Positions 44,651 to 55,200 of a DNA stretch of 64,000 nt are shown here, in pieces (position 1 is the first letter of the stretch; each line of letters begins with the position of its first letter). The translations under genes were made by a program, and so were the position numbers. The stretch is from positions 29,666 to 93,665 of the forward strand of contig JAIXWM010000073.1 of NCBI GenBank assembly GCA_027491255.1, written 5' to 3'. Below the pieces are notes generated by a model. The model was given only the letters and a program-made list of their open reading frames with translations, made no database searches and was not told the DNA's origin. This stretch comes from Rubrivivax sp. Its GTDB lineage: Bacteria; Pseudomonadota; Gammaproteobacteria; Burkholderiales; Burkholderiaceae_C.

Positions 44651-45466
44651 TCAGACCGACCGCCCGTGCTCGCGGGCGATGGCCTCGAACATCGCCTGCC
44701 AGGCCTGCAGGTACTGCGGGTGGCCGCTGGCCCGCCAGGCCTTCTTCAGCGCGTCCATGGCCTGCAGGCGCAGCGCATGCGGCACGGTCTCGGGGGCGGA
44801 ATAGGGCAGGGCCATCGGGTTGAAGACGCGCACCGAGTAGCGGCCAGGCTGGCGCGCCAGCAGCAGCGAGGCCAGGCGCTCGATGACGAAGACCTTGGCC
44901 GGCGCGCGCTGGCTGCCGTAGGCGACCAGCGCGTTCAGGCGCGCGCCACGCGGGTCGGCGCGGTTCTCGGCGGTGCTGAACAGGCGTTCGCCGAGCCCGA
45001 GCCATTCGCGCCAGAAGGCGGGCCGGGCGGCGAAGAAGTTGCAGAACAGCGAGTCGCTGGAATCCATCACCAGCGTGTCCATGTCCAGTCCCGGCGCCAG
45101 CGCGGCCAGGCACTCGCGCATCACCGGCCCCAGCCCCGGGTGCTGGTTCGCTGCCTGCACGAAGATGTTGCGGTAGAACGCCATCTGGTCGAAGAAGGGC
45201 GAGCAGCCGACCACGTCGCTCGCGCTGCTCTCGACAAAGCGTCGCACGGTCGCGGCGTCCAGGCCGGTCTTCTCGCCGAAGCGGGGCGAGAAGAAGGCGA
45301 GGTGCTCGTCCTCGTCGAGCCGCTGGGTCATCAGGAAGCGCCGGATCGGCCAGTACTCGCGCCAGTCCGGTCGCTCGTTGGTCAGGTTGTCCAGGGGCTC
45401 GAAACCCGGGTCGAGCGCGCGCAGCGTCTCGCGCGACCAGGCGATCTGGTACAAGCGGGCGGGCAT
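44651..45466 (-). CDS. Conserved protein of unknown function
   Basis: The 271-residue protein (start 45466) begins PARLYQIAWSRETLRALDP and contains GFEPLDNLTNERPDWREYWP, then EDEHLAFFSPRFGEKTGL, and a late ARQPGRYSVRVFNPMALPYS. It reads as a soluble, aromatic-rich protein without signal peptide or membrane helices. I do not recognise a catalytic motif; the general feel is of proteins found beside glycan genes, but I cannot support a function. It lies between a Bug receptor and an SDR gene. Confidence 0.6.
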   Translation of the reverse strand: MPARLYQIAWSRETLRALDPGFEPLDNLTNERPDWREYWPIRRFLMTQRLDEDEHLAFFSPRFGEKTGLDAATVRRFVESSASDVVGCSPFFDQMAFYRNIFVQAANQHPGLGPVMRECLAALAPGLDMDTLVMDSSDSLFCNFFAARPAFWREWLGLGERLFSTAENRADPRGARLNALVAYGSQRAPAKVFVIERLASLLLARQPGRYSVRVFNPMALPYSAPETVPHALRLQAMDALKKAWRASGHPQYLQAWQAMFEAIAREHGRSV

Positions 45467-45479
45467 GCTCTGCGGGCGG

Positions 45480-46448
45480 TCAGCCCGGTCGTGCGAGCCC
45501 GAGCTTCTCGACCAGCGCCTTCTCGCGCCGGTAGGTGTCCTCGGCAAAGCGCAGGTACTGCGCCGGGTCCATCGGCATCAGCGCCTGGTCGTAGCGCGCC
45601 AGCGCCTCGACGTGGTTGGGCATTTCCATGGCCTGGCGGAACAGGTCGTGGATGCGCTTGATCAGGGCCGGATCCATGCCGCGCGGCCCGCCCAGGCCGT
45701 AGGGCGAGGCCTGGACGATGGGCAGGCCCAGTTCCTTCAGCGTCGGGACATCGGGGAACTTGGGCAGGCGCTGCTCGCCCCAGGTGTTGAGCACCCGCAG
45801 CCGCCCGGACGCCACGTGCGGGGCGAAGCCTGTGGAGTCGGCCGCGGCCATGAGCTGGCCGCCGAGGATGGCCTGCATCATGTCGGCGCTGCCCTTGTAG
45901 GGGATGTGGTTCAGCTGCAGCGACAGGCGCTGCGCAATGTCCTCCATCGTCAGGTGCGGGCTGGTCAGCACGCCGGTCGAGCCGTAGCTGAGCTTGCCGG
46001 GGTTGGCGCGCGCCCAGGTCACGAAGTCGGCCCACGTCTTGATCGGCGAATCGCTGGGCACGACGATGCCGAAGGCGTAGCCGGTGATGCCGAGGATGTA
46101 GCTCAGGTCCTTGACCGGGTCCCAGGAGATGCGGGTGGTGTAGGGCAGGCGGAACACGCCCAGCGGGATCTGCGCGAGCGCGTGGCCGTCGGGCTTGCTC
46201 TGCTGCATGGCCTGCGCCGGCAGCGTGCCGCCGGCGCCGGGCCGGTTCTCGACGACCACGCTCTGGCCGCAGATCTTGCTCGCGTTCTCGGCCAGCACGC
46301 GCATCGTCAGGTCGGTCGGGCCGCCAGCCGGGAAGGCGATCTGCAGCCGCACGGGCTGCGTCGGCCAGGCGGGCTGGGCGCGCACCCGCGGCAAGCCCGG
46401 CAGGACGAGCGCCGCCGCGGCGGCTTGGACGAGATGGCGTCTCTTCAT
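45480..46448 (-). CDS. Bug/TctC-family periplasmic receptor
   Basis: The 322-residue protein has a signal peptide (MKRRHLVQAAAAALVLPGLP) and the Bug family pattern WPTQPVRLQIAFPAGGPTDL, VVVENRPGAGGTLPAQA and LSYGSTGVLTSPHLTMEDIA. These receptors bind carboxylates for tripartite or signalling systems. No TctAB membrane pair is nearby, so it is one of the orphan receptors common in Burkholderiales. The start at 46448 follows the signal; a second Bug gene lies divergently at 46856. Confidence 0.9.
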   Translation of the reverse strand: MKRRHLVQAAAAALVLPGLPRVRAQPAWPTQPVRLQIAFPAGGPTDLTMRVLAENASKICGQSVVVENRPGAGGTLPAQAMQQSKPDGHALAQIPLGVFRLPYTTRISWDPVKDLSYILGITGYAFGIVVPSDSPIKTWADFVTWARANPGKLSYGSTGVLTSPHLTMEDIAQRLSLQLNHIPYKGSADMMQAILGGQLMAAADSTGFAPHVASGRLRVLNTWGEQRLPKFPDVPTLKELGLPIVQASPYGLGGPRGMDPALIKRIHDLFRQAMEMPNHVEALARYDQALMPMDPAQYLRFAEDTYRREKALVEKLGLARPG

Positions 46449-46855
46449 GGTCGGTTTCCTCCGGTGGGCGGTCGCGGGGCGCCGGTGGCAGGGCGGGAGC
46501 AGGGCGGGCCGCGCCACCGGCCCTGGCCAGGTGGAACCATAGGGGATTTGCCGCCCGCTCGCGCCCCGGGTAAGCCCCAGGGTCTCCTCCATGACGGCGC
46601 GCAGACCCCCGCGGCGCCAGAAGCTGGCGCTGCAGCTTCGCTGCGTCCTCAATGGCCTTGCGGCCGAATCCAGGCTGACCTGCCCTTGGGCACAGCGGAA
46701 AAGGGCTCTCAGTCCCTCAGGGCATCGCCCGATGACGCGGCGGCGCGGCAGGGGCACACTACGCCACGCCGGGTCTGTCCCGCCGGCCGCTCGCCGGCGC
46801 GGGGCGCCCGCGCCCGCCGCCGCCCCCGAGCCACCACCGCCAAGGAAGACCACTC
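46449..46855. other. Divergent spacer between two Bug receptor genes
   Basis: No gene is supported in these 407 bases. GC-rich and without good promoter boxes, the stretch contains a segment (about 46600-46720) whose bias differs from both neighbours and which leaves open frames on both strands. It presumably carries both promoters. I see no convincing RNA or repeat. Confidence 0.3.
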
Positions 46856-47863
46856 ATGACCCGCCGCCGTCCGCTCGTCGCCGCCCTGACCGCTCTCACG
46901 CTGGCCCCGCTCGCCGCCCTGCCGCTGTCAGCCGCGGCCCAGGCCTGGCCGAGCAAGCCGGTGCGCATCGTCGTGCCCTTCCCGCCGGCCGGCACCACCG
47001 ACATCCTGGCGCGCGCGCTTGCGCCCGAGCTGCAGCGCGCCTTCGGCCAGCCTTTCGTCGTCGAGAACAAGCCCGGCGCGGGCGGCAACATCGGTGCCGC
47101 CGAGGTCGCCAAGGCCGCACCCGACGGTCACACCCTGCTGATGGGCACGGTGGGCACGCACGCCATCAACCCGGCGCTGTACGCCAAGATGCCCTACGAC
47201 CACGTCCGGGACTTCGTGCCCGTGACGCTGGTGGCCGGCGTGCCCAATGTGCTGGTGCTCAACCCGGGCATCGCCCAGCGCTACAGCATCGCCTCGGTCG
47301 CCGACCTCGCACGCGCGGCGCGCGCCAACCCCGACAAGCTGACCTTCGCAAGCTCGGGCAACGGCACCTCCATCCACCTGTCGGGCGAGCTGTTCAAGGC
47401 CCTGACCGGCACGCAGATGGTGCACTCGCCCTACCGGGGCTCGGGCCCGGCGCTGCTGGACCTGATGGGCGGCAATGTCGACCTGATGTTCGACAACCTG
47501 CCCTCGGCCATGCCGCACATCAAGTCGGGCAAGCTGCTCGCGCTGGCGGTGACGAGCGCCGCGCGCTCGTCGGCGCTGCCCGAACTGCCCACCGTCGCCG
47601 AGGCCGGCGGCGCGGCGCTCGCCAGCTTCGAGGCCAGCTCCTGGTTCGGCCTGCTCGCGCCCGCAGGCACGCCGATGGACATCGTCAACCGCATCCAGCA
47701 GGAAACGGCCAAGGCCCTGGCCACGCCGGCGATGCGCGAACGCCTGCAGTCCCAGGGCGCGATCCCCAGCGGCAATACGCCCACCGAGTTCGCGCGCCTG
47801 ATCGACGCCGAGACGCGCAAGTGGGCGCCGGTGGTCAAGGCCTCGGGGGCGAAGGTGGATTGA
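46856..47863 (+). CDS. Bug/TctC-family periplasmic receptor
   Basis: The 335-residue protein has an export signal ending near AAAQA and the diagnostic family motifs [60 protein letters not shown] and [13 protein letters not shown]. It is divergently oriented to the other Bug gene but is not a recent copy of it, as the sequences differ through most of their length. Ligand unknown. Confidence 0.92.
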   Translation: MTRRRPLVAALTALTLAPLAALPLSAAAQAWPSKPVRIVVPFPPAGTTDILARALAPELQRAFGQPFVVENKPGAGGNIGAAEVAKAAPDGHTLLMGTVGTHAINPALYAKMPYDHVRDFVPVTLVAGVPNVLVLNPGIAQRYSIASVADLARAARANPDKLTFASSGNGTSIHLSGELFKALTGTQMVHSPYRGSGPALLDLMGGNVDLMFDNLPSAMPHIKSGKLLALAVTSAARSSALPELPTVAEAGGAALASFEASSWFGLLAPAGTPMDIVNRIQQETAKALATPAMRERLQSQGAIPSGNTPTEFARLIDAETRKWAPVVKASGAKVD

Positions 47864-48020
47864 GGCCCGGGCCAGCCGGCGCGGCGGTTCGCATCCTGCT
47901 CGGGCTGCTCACGAGAGACAGAAGCGCCAAGTCCAGGGGTTTTCTTGAACGCCAGGCCTCGCGCGCTGGACTTGGGGCTTGGCAGGAGCACAAGAAGCCA
48001 TTGGCATGGCTCGCACACTC

Positions 48021-48080
48021 CCGTTCGCGCTGAGCGTGTCGAAGTGCCCGCCAGGGCTTCGACAGGTTCAGCCCGAACGG
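48021..48080. repeat. 60-bp interrupted palindrome (REP-like)
   Basis: The left arm CCGTTCGCGCTGAGCGTGTC (48021-48040) continues into GAAG and pairs with the right arm GCTTCGACAGGTTCAGCCCG ending AACGG at 48080, with about ten unpaired bases between and a few mismatches. Palindromes with GTCGAAG ... CTTCGAC arms of this type are widespread intergenic repeats in Burkholderiales genomes. Confidence 0.65.
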
Positions 48081-48165
48081 CTTGCGGCTCAGCCCCAGGG
48101 CTTGTGGCTCAGCCCGGGGGGCTTCTGGCTCACGCCAGAGGGGCTTCGCGCTCAGGCCAAAGGGT
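48081..48165. repeat. Four imperfect tandem repeats of 20-22 bp
   Basis: Units beginning CTTGCGGCTC (48081), CTTGTGGCTC (48101), CTTCTGGCTC (48122) and CTTCGCGCTC (48144) follow one another with periods of 20, 21 and 22 bases, each ending in a CAGCCC/CAGGCC-like segment plus a G-run. They abut the right arm of the palindrome at 48021-48080, whose end shares the same words. Confidence 0.65.
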
Positions 48166-48355
48166 TCTCGCCGAACCACGCGCGGCGACCGCAACACCGG
48201 AAGCGGGAGACGCTCGGCCCCGGTGGCGCGAGGCGCCGCGTGTCCTTGCGCCGCTCCTGGACTGTGCGACGTCACCGTGCCGGCGACTCTGCGAGCTTGC
48301 ACGGTGATGACGGTTTCTGTCATCGGCAGGGCGTAAGCTTGCAGCTGCTGCCCCG

Positions 48356-51300
48356 ATGATCGATCCGACCCCCCTGTCCCCCGGCTTCATGGTCGTCCAT
48401 GGCAACCGCCTGGAGACGCTGCGCGACCTGGTGCTGGAGTGGCTGCGCGCCCACCCCGCTGCGCCTCTGGACGACGAGGTGGTGCTCGTGCAGAGCCACG
48501 GCGTGGCGCAGTGGCTGAAGCTGGCGATGGCACGCGAGGCCGCCGCCGGCGGCCTGGGCATCGCCGCGGCGGTGCGCACGCTCCTGCCGCAGCGCTTCGT
48601 CTGGCAGGCCTATCGCGAGGTGCTGGGCGCGTGCGCGGTGCCGCGCGAGTCGCCCTTCGATGCCGACCGCCTGCAGTGGCGCCTGATGCGGCTGCTGCCG
48701 ACGCTGCTGGATGACGCCGCCTTCACGCCCCTGCGCCGCTACCTCCGCGACGACCCTGGGCTGCGGCGGCGCCATCAGCTCAGCCAGCGCCTGGCGACCC
48801 TGTTCGAGCAGTACCAGGTGCACCGGGCCGACTGGCTGCAGGGCTGGGCCGAGGGCGACGACCGCATCGTCAGCGCGCGCCAGGGGCCACAGGAACTGCC
48901 GGCGGACCAGCGCTGGCAGCCGCGCCTGTGGCGCGCGCTGCTGGAAGACGCCGGCCCGCCGCAGGCCGCCACCGGCCGCGCCGATGTGCACAGCCGCTTC
49001 ATGGACGCGCTGCGCGACCGCGCGGGCGTCCGCCCCGCAGGGCTGCCGCAGCGCGTGGTCGTGTTCGGCCTGTCGTCGTTGCCGGCGCAGTCGCTGCAGG
49101 CGCTGGCGCTGCTCGGGCGTTGGGTCCAGGTGCTGATGTGCGTGCACAACCCCTGCCGTCACGACTGGTCGCGCACCATCGCCGACCACGAACTGCTGCG
49201 CGCCGCGCGCCGGCGCCAGACGCTGCGGCCTGCGGCGGGGCCAGGCGTTGACGCCGCGGTTCTGGCACCCGCCGGGGGGCGCGCAGACGTGCCCGGGACC
49301 GTGCCCGCCACGGCCCCGCCCGCCCCCGGCCACCCGCTGCTGGCGGCCTGGGGCCGGCAGGGGCGGGACTTCGTGCGGCTGCTGGACGAGCACGACGACC
49401 GTGCCGCCTACGCGCAGCGCTTTGCCGAGATCGGCCGCACCGTGGACTGCTTCGAGGGCCTGGAGGAGACGGCGGCAAGCCCGGGCCTGGCGCCGACCCT
49501 GCTGCAGCAGTTGCAGGACGACATCCTCGAGCTGCGCCCGCTGGCCGAGAGCCGGCCGCGCTGGGCCCCGGTGGATGCGGCACGCGACGAGTCGGTGCGC
49601 TTCCATGTGTGCCACGGGCCGCTGCGCGAGGTCGAGGTGCTGCACGACCAGCTGCTCGCGGCGCTGGCCGCCGACCCCACGCTGCGTCCGCGCGAGATGC
49701 TGGTCATGGTGCCCGACATCGCCGCCTACGCGCCGCATGTGCAGGCCGTGTTCGGGCGCCTGCAGCCGGGCGACCCGCGCCACATCCCCTTCGGCATCGC
49801 CGACCGAGGCCTGCGCCACCACGACCCGCTGGCCGGCGCGCTGGAGCAGCTGCTCGCGCTCCCGCAGTCGCGCCTGACCGTGGCCGACGTGCTGGACCTG
49901 CTGGAGGTGCCGGCGCTGCGCCAGCGTTTTGGCATCGGCGAGGACGACCTGCCGCTGCTGCGGCGCTGGGTCGACGCCGCCTGTGTGCGCTGGGGCCTGG
50001 ACGCGCCGCACCGCCAGGCGCTGGGCTGGGACGGCGCGCCGGCGCTGAACACCTGGCGCGCCGGCCTGCAGCGCCTGCTGCTGGGCTATGCCGCCGGCCC
50101 GTCCGGGCCCTGGCAGGGCATTGCGCCAGCCGACGAGGCCGGCGGCCTGGAGGCCGCGCTGCTCGGCCCGCTCGACCGCCTGCTGCAGGCACTGGACGAG
50201 CACCGCCGCGCGCTCGCGCAGCCGGCGGCGCCCGCGCAGTGGGCGCAGCGTCTGCGTGCGCTGCTGGCCGCCTTCTTCGAGGCCCCCGAGGGTGGCGACG
50301 GCTACACGCTGCTGCAGCTCGAGGGCGCGCTGCAGGCCTGGCTCGAGGCCTGCAGCACCGCGCGCCTGGACGAGCCGCTGCCGCTGGAGGTGGTGCGCGA
50401 GCACTGGCTGGGCGCGCTCGACGCCAGCGCGCCGGGGCGCCCCTTCCTGGCCGGCGGCGTCACGTTCGCCACCCTGATGCCGATGCGGGCCGTGCCCTTT
50501 CGCGTGATCGCGCTGCTGGGCATGAACGACGGCGACTACCCGCGCAGCGCGCCGCCATCGGACTTCGACCTGATGGCGCTGGACGTCCGCCCCGGCGACC
50601 GCTCGCGCCGCGAGGACGACCGCTACCTATTCCTGGAGGCGCTGCTGTCGGCGCGCGAGCGCCTGCACCTGAGCTGGGTCGGCCGCAGCGCCCACGACAA
50701 CGAGCCGCGCCCGCCGTCGGTGCTGGTGGCGCAGCTGCGTGACCACCTGGCCGCAGGCTGGCAGCCGGCCGGCGCCGAGGGCCTGTCGCCGGCCCAGGCG
50801 CGCGCGCGGCTGCTGCAGGGCCTGACGGTCGAACACCCGCTGCAGCCTTTCAACCCGGCCTACTTCACCGCCGGCGGCGACGCACGCCTGTTCAGCCATG
50901 CGCTGGAGTGGCGCGAGGGCCTGCTGGCGCAGGCCGGGGCGGCGCAGGGCCACCGCGCGGGCGCTGGCGCGGTGCTTCCCGGGGGGGCCGCCGGCGAGGG
51001 CGACAGCGTCGAGCCGGGCCCCTTCGAGGGCCCGCTGACGCTGCGCCTGCTCACGGACTTCCTGAAGAACCCGGCGCGCAGCTTCCTGCAGCAGCGCCTG
51101 GGCATCGTGCTGCCCGAGGACGTGGCGGCGACGCTGGACGACGAGCCCTTCGGGTTGGACGGGCTGCAGGCCTGGGCGCTGCGCGCTGCGCTGGTCGACG
51201 ACCAGAAGGCCGCGCTCGACGGCGGGGCTGGCGCCCTGTCAGCGCTGAAGGATGCAGGCGACGGCATGGGCGCGCAGGACGCCGACGCCACCCGGGACGC

Positions 51301-52234
51301 AGCGCGGACGCAGGCGCTGCAGGCCGGGCTGCAGCGCTTCGCCGCCGCCGGGCAGCTGCCGCTGGGCGGCTTCGGCGCGCTGGCGCAGCGCGAGCTCGCC
51401 GAGCCCATGGCCGGGCTGTTCGCGCGCTGGCACCATGCCCTGCGGGACTGGCCGCTTGCTGCCGCCGACGAGACGCTGGACCACCGGCCCGACCCGCTGC
51501 CCGAGGACGCGCCGTCGGGCGAGGCCTCACGCCTGGTCGACCTGCTGCAGGGCCTGCGCTGCGACGCGGCCGGCCAGCGCGCGCGCGTCGTGCTCGACGC
51601 CGGCAAGCTGCTCGGCCGGGACGGGAAGGCGCGGCCGCACAAGCTCATCGGTGCCTGGGTCCCGCACCTGGCGGGGCACCTGGCCGGCCAGCCGCTGAGC
51701 ACGGTCGTCGTCGCGGTCGACGCCACCGTGACCCTGCCGCCGCTGGACCCGGCGCAGGCGCGGGCGCTGTGGGCCCAGCTGGTGGGCGCCTGGCACGCCG
51801 GCCGGCGCCGCCCGCTGCCGCTGGCGCCCGAGACTGCCTTCGAATGGCTGGTGCGGCAGGCGCGCCCAAGCCCTGCGGCCGGCGCCCCTGGCGCCACCGG
51901 CGACGACGGCACAGGCACGGGGGACGACGCGACCGCGACCGACGAGCCGCAGGCCCGCGCGCGCAAGGTCTACGAGCACCACGAGCCCGACCACGGCCAG
52001 CGCGCCGAGCGTGACCGCGACCCCTACCTCGCGCGCGCCTTCCCCAGCTTCGACGCGCTGTGGGCCGGCGGTGCCTTCGCGCGCTGGGCCGAGACCCTGC
52101 TCGAGCCCTTGCGGGCCGCGCTGCAGTCGGCCGTGCCGGCGGCCGAACCCGGCGTTGCGGCGCCTGTGGCCGGCGGGTCTGTGTCGCCTTCGGCGCCTTC
52201 AGGCGCCGAGAGCGGTGCAGGAGGCGGCGCATGA
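48356..52234 (+). CDS. recC: Exodeoxyribonuclease V gamma subunit RecC
   Basis: The 1292-residue protein begins as RecC does (PGFMVVHGNRLETLRDLVLE) with the VLVQSHGVAQWLKLAMA helicase-like motif. It has further RecC blocks such as PREMLVMVPDIAAYAPHVQA, HIPFGIADRG and MRAVPFRVIALLGMNDGDYP. RecC recognises chi and holds the RecBCD complex together; its helicase and nuclease folds are inactive. It is longer than the E. coli protein because of Ala/Gly-rich insertions, notably near the C-terminus. The stop overlaps the recB start (ATGA). Confidence 0.93.
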   Translation: MIDPTPLSPGFMVVHGNRLETLRDLVLEWLRAHPAAPLDDEVVLVQSHGVAQWLKLAMAREAAAGGLGIAAAVRTLLPQRFVWQAYREVLGACAVPRESPFDADRLQWRLMRLLPTLLDDAAFTPLRRYLRDDPGLRRRHQLSQRLATLFEQYQVHRADWLQGWAEGDDRIVSARQGPQELPADQRWQPRLWRALLEDAGPPQAATGRADVHSRFMDALRDRAGVRPAGLPQRVVVFGLSSLPAQSLQALALLGRWVQVLMCVHNPCRHDWSRTIADHELLRAARRRQTLRPAAGPGVDAAVLAPAGGRADVPGTVPATAPPAPGHPLLAAWGRQGRDFVRLLDEHDDRAAYAQRFAEIGRTVDCFEGLEETAASPGLAPTLLQQLQDDILELRPLAESRPRWAPVDAARDESVRFHVCHGPLREVEVLHDQLLAALAADPTLRPREMLVMVPDIAAYAPHVQAVFGRLQPGDPRHIPFGIADRGLRHHDPLAGALEQLLALPQSRLTVADVLDLLEVPALRQRFGIGEDDLPLLRRWVDAACVRWGLDAPHRQALGWDGAPALNTWRAGLQRLLLGYAAGPSGPWQGIAPADEAGGLEAALLGPLDRLLQALDEHRRALAQPAAPAQWAQRLRALLAAFFEAPEGGDGYTLLQLEGALQAWLEACSTARLDEPLPLEVVREHWLGALDASAPGRPFLAGGVTFATLMPMRAVPFRVIALLGMNDGDYPRSAPPSDFDLMALDVRPGDRSRREDDRYLFLEALLSARERLHLSWVGRSAHDNEPRPPSVLVAQLRDHLAAGWQPAGAEGLSPAQARARLLQGLTVEHPLQPFNPAYFTAGGDARLFSHALEWREGLLAQAGAAQGHRAGAGAVLPGGAAGEGDSVEPGPFEGPLTLRLLTDFLKNPARSFLQQRLGIVLPEDVAATLDDEPFGLDGLQAWALRAALVDDQKAALDGGAGALSALKDAGDGMGAQDADATRDAARTQALQAGLQRFAAAGQLPLGGFGALAQRELAEPMAGLFARWHHALRDWPLAAADETLDHRPDPLPEDAPSGEASRLVDLLQGLRCDAAGQRARVVLDAGKLLGRDGKARPHKLIGAWVPHLAGHLAGQPLSTVVVAVDATVTLPPLDPAQARALWAQLVGAWHAGRRRPLPLAPETAFEWLVRQARPSPAAGAPGATGDDGTGTGDDATATDEPQARARKVYEHHEPDHGQRAERDRDPYLARAFPSFDALWAGGAFARWAETLLEPLRAALQSAVPAAEPGVAAPVAGGSVSPSAPSGAESGAGGGA

Positions 52235-55200
52235 GCGAGCAGGAGGCCCCGATGCCCGCAGCGACCGCCGGTGCCTCTGCCCCGGCCACGCTCGACCCGC
52301 TGACCCTGCCCCTGCGCGGCAGCCGCCTCGTCGAGGCCAGCGCCGGCACGGGCAAGACCTACACCATCGCCGCGCTCTACCTGCGCCTGGTGCTGGGCCA
52401 CGGGGGCGAGGCTGCCGGCCACGGGGCGGCGCTGACGCCGCCGCAGATCCTCGTCGTCACCTTCACCGATGCGGCGACCAAGGAACTGCGCGACCGCATC
52501 CGCAGCCGTCTCGCCGAGGCGGCCGAGGCCTTCGACGCCGACCCCACCGGCGTGCCGGCCCTCGACCCCGGCGCCGATCTGCTGCACGACCTGCGCGCCG
52601 CCTGGCCGCCGGCGCAGTGGCCGGCGCTGGCGCGTACGCTGCGCCAGGCCGCCGAATGGATGGACGAGGCCGCCGTCTCGACCATCCACGGCTGGTGCCT
52701 GCGCATGCTGCGCGAGCACGCCTTCGACAGCGGCAGCCTGTTCGCGCAGGAGCTGGAGGCGAACACGCGCGCCCTGCTCGCCGGTGTCGCGCGCGACTGG
52801 TGGCGGCACCACGCCACCCCGCTGGACGAGGCGGCGGCGCGCGCGCTGCGCCGCTGGTGGAAGGAGCCCGACGCGCTGGCCGGCGACCTGGAGCCGCTCG
52901 TCGACTGGGCCGCGACGCTGCCCGACGACCCCGCGCCGGCGCTCACGCTCGGCCCGGCGCAGCAGGCGCTGGAGGCGCTGCGTCCCCCCTGGGCCCGCTG
53001 GCCCGGGGAGTTGCGCGAGCTGCTGGACCAGGCGCAGACGGCCAAGCAGCTCCACGGTTCCAAGCTGCGGCCCGACTGGTACCGCGGCTGGCTGGACGCC
53101 CTCGAACGCTGGGGCGGCGGCCTGGACGCCACGCTCGAACTGGACCGGAAGGCGGCGGCCTGGACACGCCTGACCCCGGCCGGCATCGCCGACGCGTGGA
53201 AGGGCGGCACGCCGCCCGACCACCCTGCCTTCCAGGGCATGCAGGCGCTGACGCTCGCGCGCGACGCCGTCGAGGCCTGCCGCGCCCGCGTGCTGCACCA
53301 CGCCGCGCGCTGGTGCGCGCGGGAGCTCGGGGCCGAAAAGGAGCGCCAGTCGCGCATGGGTTTCCAGGACCTGCTGACGCGGCTGGACGCGGCGCTGCAG
53401 GGCAGCGGCGGGGAGGGCCTGGCCGCGCGCATCCGCGCGCAGTTCCCGGTCGCGCTGGTCGACGAGTTCCAGGATACCGACCCGGTGCAATACCGCATCT
53501 TCGACCGCGTCTGGGGCGTCGAGCGTGCCGATGCTGCGACGGCGCTGCTGCTGATCGGCGACCCCAAGCAGGCGATCTACGCCTTTCGCGGCGCCGACAT
53601 CCACACCTACCTGCAGGCGCGCGCGGCCACCGCCGGACGGCACGCGACGCTGGCCGTCAACCACCGCTCCACCCACGCGATGGTGGAGGCCGTCAACCGC
53701 GTCTTCGCGCAGGCCGAGGCGCGCACCGATGGCCTGGGCGCCTTCCGGCTGCGGCCGGCGGCGGGCGACAACCCGCTGCCTTTCCACCCGGTGCAGGCGC
53801 GCGGGCGCGAGGAGGCCTGGATCGTCGACGGTGCCGAACCACCAGCCCTGACGCTCTGGCACGTCGGCCCCGGACAGGCGCAGGTGGAGACGATGGCGGC
53901 GCTGTGCGCGCAGCAGGTCGTCGTGCTGCTGCGCGCCGGCGCGCAGGGTCGGGCCGGCTTGCGCGACCACGAAGGGTGCCTGCGCGGCGTCGCAGCGGCC
54001 GACATCGCGGTGCTGGTCGACACCGGCCCCCAGGCCGCGCAGGTGCGCAGCGCGCTGCGCGCGCGCGGCGTGCGCAGCGTCTACCTGTCGGAGAAGGACT
54101 CGGTCTTCCACAGCGCGGTGGCGGCCGACCTGCAGCGCTGGCTGCAGGCCTGCGCCGCGCCCCAGGACGAACGCCTGCGCCGGGCCGCGCTGGCCACGGC
54201 CACGCTCGGGCTGCGCTGGGCCGAGCTCGACCGGCTGAACCACGACGAGGCCCACGCCGAGGCGATGGCGCAGCACTTCCGCGCCTACCAGCAGACCTGG
54301 CGCAGCCAGGGCGTGCTGCCGATGCTGCGCCGGCTGATGCACGACTTCGCCCTGCCCGGGCGGCTGCTGGCGCAGGGGCAGGAGCGCGAGCTCACCGACC
54401 TGCTGCACCTGGCCGAGTGGCTGCAGCAGGCCTCGGCCACGCTCGAGGGCGAGCACGCGCTGGTGCGTCAGCTGGCGCTGCAGCGCGACGGCGCCGACGA
54501 CGCCCGCGGCGACGAACTGCGCCGGCTGCGGCTGGAGAGCGACGCCGGCCTCGTCAAGGTGGTCACGGTGCACAAGTCCAAGGGCCTGGAGTACCCGCTG
54601 GTGCTGCTGCCCTACGCCTCGTGGTGCCGCCCGGCGAAGGCCACCGACATGCCGTGGAAATGGCACGACCCCCGGCTCGGCCGGCGTGTGGCGGTGTCGG
54701 GCGACGAGGCCGAGCTCGCGCAGGTCGAGCGCGAGCGCCTGGGCGAGGACCTGCGCAAGCTCTACGTGGCGCTGACGCGCGCCCGCTTCGCGACCTGGGT
54801 CGGCGTGGCTGACCAGAAGCACCTGCCCGCCAGCGCGCTGGGCAGCCTGCTGCCGCCGGCGCCGGGCGCGGCCGAAGGCGGCAACCGGGGACGGTCGTCC
54901 ACGCGCAAGAAGGCCGCGGCCGACGCCGGGGATGCCCGCGCCGCGCTGCGCGCGCGGCTCGAGGACCTGCGCGGCGACTGCGCGTCGATCGCCGTCACCG
55001 ACCCGCCGCGGTTCGACCAGACCCGCCACCAGGAGGCCGGGCCGGCGCCCGTCTGGCGCGCCGCGCCGCCCCTGCCCGCGGGCCCGGTGCCGGCCTGGTG
55101 GGTGGCCAGCTACTCCGGCCTGATGGCGCGGGCAGTGCAGGCGCCACGCCCGGACGGTGACGACGCCGGTGGCGACGGCGGGCGGCCGGCCGGCGCCGAC

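Larger units (their letters stand above)
47864..48355. other. Repeat-rich spacer before recC
   Basis: These 492 bases hold no supportable gene. They contain an imperfect stem CCAAGTCCAG ... CTGGACTTGG (about 47927-47976), possibly a terminator for the preceding receptor, then a 60-bp palindrome and short tandem repeats (annotated separately), and a less repetitive last 190 bases leading to recC. Confidence 0.5.

Noticed and set aside
48081..48165. CRISPR array
   Set aside because: Units of 20-22 bp follow each other without spacers and differ in several positions.
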